Assembly (NCBI GenBank): GCA_020425485.1 | Contig: JAGQRL010000414.1 | Coordinates: forward strand, 1 to 5,915 | Direction of reading: 5' to 3' | From: Rhodospirillaceae bacterium | GTDB lineage: Bacteria; Pseudomonadota; Alphaproteobacteria; DSM-16000; Inquilinaceae | Length of the DNA: 5,915 nt | In this document: positions 5,066 through 5,915 of the stretch, piece after piece | Numbering within the stretch: the first letter of the stretch is position 1 | Layout: each line of letters starts with the position of its first letter | The notes under the pieces: model-generated | The model's database searches: none | Seen by the model: only the letters and a program-made list of their open reading frames with translations | What the model was told of the DNA's origin: nothing | Program-made: the position numbers and the translations under genes

Positions 5066-5915
5066 CCGCCCAGGTCCACCCCGCGGTGCGAGGCGAGGCC
5101 CAAGCTGATCCCACCCCGGCCGAACTGGCACTCTACGTCCATTGGCCCTTCTGCAAGTCCAAGTGCCCCTATTGCGACTTCAACAGCCATGTCCGCGAAG
5201 CCGTCGACCAGGCGCGCTGGCGGGCGGCCTTGCTGGCCGAGCTGGAGCATGTGGCGCAGGCGGTGGGGCGGCGCCGCGTCACCTCGATCTTCTTCGGCGG
5301 CGGCACGCCGACGCTGATGGCGCCGGAAACCGCGGCGGCGGTGATCGCGCGGGCCGGCGATGCGTTCGACCTGGCGCCGGGCTGCGAGATCACCCTGGAA
5401 GCCAACCCCACCAGCGTGGAAGCGGCGGCGTTCCAGGGCTTCCGGGCCGCCGGGGTCAACCGCGTATCGCTGGGGGTGCAGGCGCTCAACGATGCCGACC
5501 TGGCCGCCCTCGGCCGCCAGCACAGCGTGGCCGAAGCGCGCACGGCGGTGGCTCTGGCGGCACGCCTGTTCGGCCGCTTCAGCTTCGATCTGATCTATGC
5601 CCGGCCGGGGCAGACGGAGGCGGGCTGGCGGGCGGAGCTGGCCGACGCCCTGGCGCTGGCCGGCGACCACCTGTCGGTCTACCAGCTCACCATCGAACCG
5701 GGCACGGCGTTCGAAGGCCGGGCGCGGCGGGGCGAGCTGGACCTGCCGGACGAGGACACCCAGGCCGGCCTCTACGAGGCGACCCAGGAGGTGCTGGAGG
5801 CCGCCGGGCTGCCCGCCTACGAGATTTCCAACCACGCCCGGCCGGGGGCGGAATGCCGCCACAACCTCGCCTATTGGGGCTATCGGGACTATGCCGGCAT
5901 CGGCCCCGGCGCCCA
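5062..5915 (+). CDS. hemW: Radical SAM heme chaperone HemW, partial (3' end missing)
   Basis: The first 284 codons of a radical SAM protein of the HemN/HemW family are present, and the gene continues past the window end. The CxxxCxxC cluster motif for a 4Fe-4S centre is Cys31, Cys35, Cys38 (FCKSKCPYCDF). It is followed by FFGGGTPT at 77-84, TLEANP at 111-116, VNRVSLGVQ at 132-140, YQLTIEPGT at 207-215, YEISNHA at 253-259, RHNLAYW at 266-272 and GIGPGA at 279-284. The residue after the third cysteine is Asp-Phe, without the extra cysteine found in the CxxxCxxCxC motif of HemN, so HemW is favoured over coproporphyrinogen III dehydrogenase. HemW binds heme and delivers it to respiratory proteins. 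The GTG at 5062 overlaps the rdgB stop in a GTGA arrangement, and no ATG lies between it and the cysteine motif, so this start is well supported. Confidence 0.93.
   Translation, partial: MTAQVHPAVRGEAQADPTPAELALYVHWPFCKSKCPYCDFNSHVREAVDQARWRAALLAELEHVAQAVGRRRVTSIFFGGGTPTLMAPETAAAVIARAGDAFDLAPGCEITLEANPTSVEAAAFQGFRAAGVNRVSLGVQALNDADLAALGRQHSVAEARTAVALAARLFGRFSFDLIYARPGQTEAGWRAELADALALAGDHLSVYQLTIEPGTAFEGRARRGELDLPDEDTQAGLYEATQEVLEAAGLPAYEISNHARPGAECRHNLAYWGYRDYAGIGPGA

Noticed and set aside
4451..5131. 226-codon open frame on the minus strand opposite rdgB
   Set aside because: The sense strand carries every RdgB motif in order. The antisense translation shows no family signature.
5062..5915. 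HemN (oxygen-independent coproporphyrinogen III dehydrogenase) as the identity of the last gene
   Set aside because: The cysteine motif is CxxxCxxC followed by Asp-Phe, lacking the fourth cysteine of HemN, and the rdgB neighbourhood is typical of hemW.

Overview
The window is uniformly high-GC. Its gene families point to an alphaproteobacterium, probably of the Rhodospirillales/Azospirillales type: an rdgB-hemW pair, a signal-peptide-less PhnD-like protein, a three-histidine-box desaturase and an SLT-fold periplasmic transglycosylase. The lineage is inferred from gene content and style, not from a marker gene. No tRNA, rRNA, IS element, phage gene or CRISPR array is visible, and coding density is high.

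Left part (1-2959): this is a divergent locus. On the minus strand, a membrane fatty-acid-desaturase-family protein (885-1844) is followed after 43 bp by a PhnD/periplasmic-binding-protein-fold protein with no signal peptide (14-841). On the plus strand, an XRE-type regulator (2036-2959) is transcribed away from them across a 191-bp intergenic region. The regulator's C-terminal domain resembles the ligand domain of actinobacterial Scr1/WhiJ-type regulators (DUF5753). Its start codon lies about 2 nt downstream of the predicted transcription start, so its mRNA is probably leaderless. An imperfect inverted repeat covers its promoter. The simplest reading is a small ligand-responsive module in which the regulator controls itself and the desaturase/binding-protein pair.

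Middle part (2960-4359): a 122-bp convergent intergenic region carries a very long, almost perfect hairpin (2983-3054). Its only T-tract lies on the wrong side for a classical terminator. On the minus strand follow an exported SLT-domain lytic transglycosylase with a low-complexity Pro/Ala/Glu linker and a repeated C-terminal tail (3082-4170), and directly upstream of it a 61-residue, partly coiled-coil protein of unknown function (4174-4359). The two are tightly coupled: the stop codon of the small gene adjoins the Shine-Dalgarno of the transglycosylase.

Right part (4360-5915): an 85-bp divergent region holds two overlapping candidate promoters that share a -10 region. It leads rightward into rdgB (dITP/XTP pyrophosphatase, 4445-5065) and hemW (radical SAM heme chaperone, GTG start at 5062, cut off by the window end). 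These two overlap by 4 nt and are probably translationally coupled.

The best candidate for something undescribed is the regulator + desaturase + cytoplasmic PhnD-like module, followed by the small-protein/transglycosylase pair. All functional links between neighbours are inferences from gene order.
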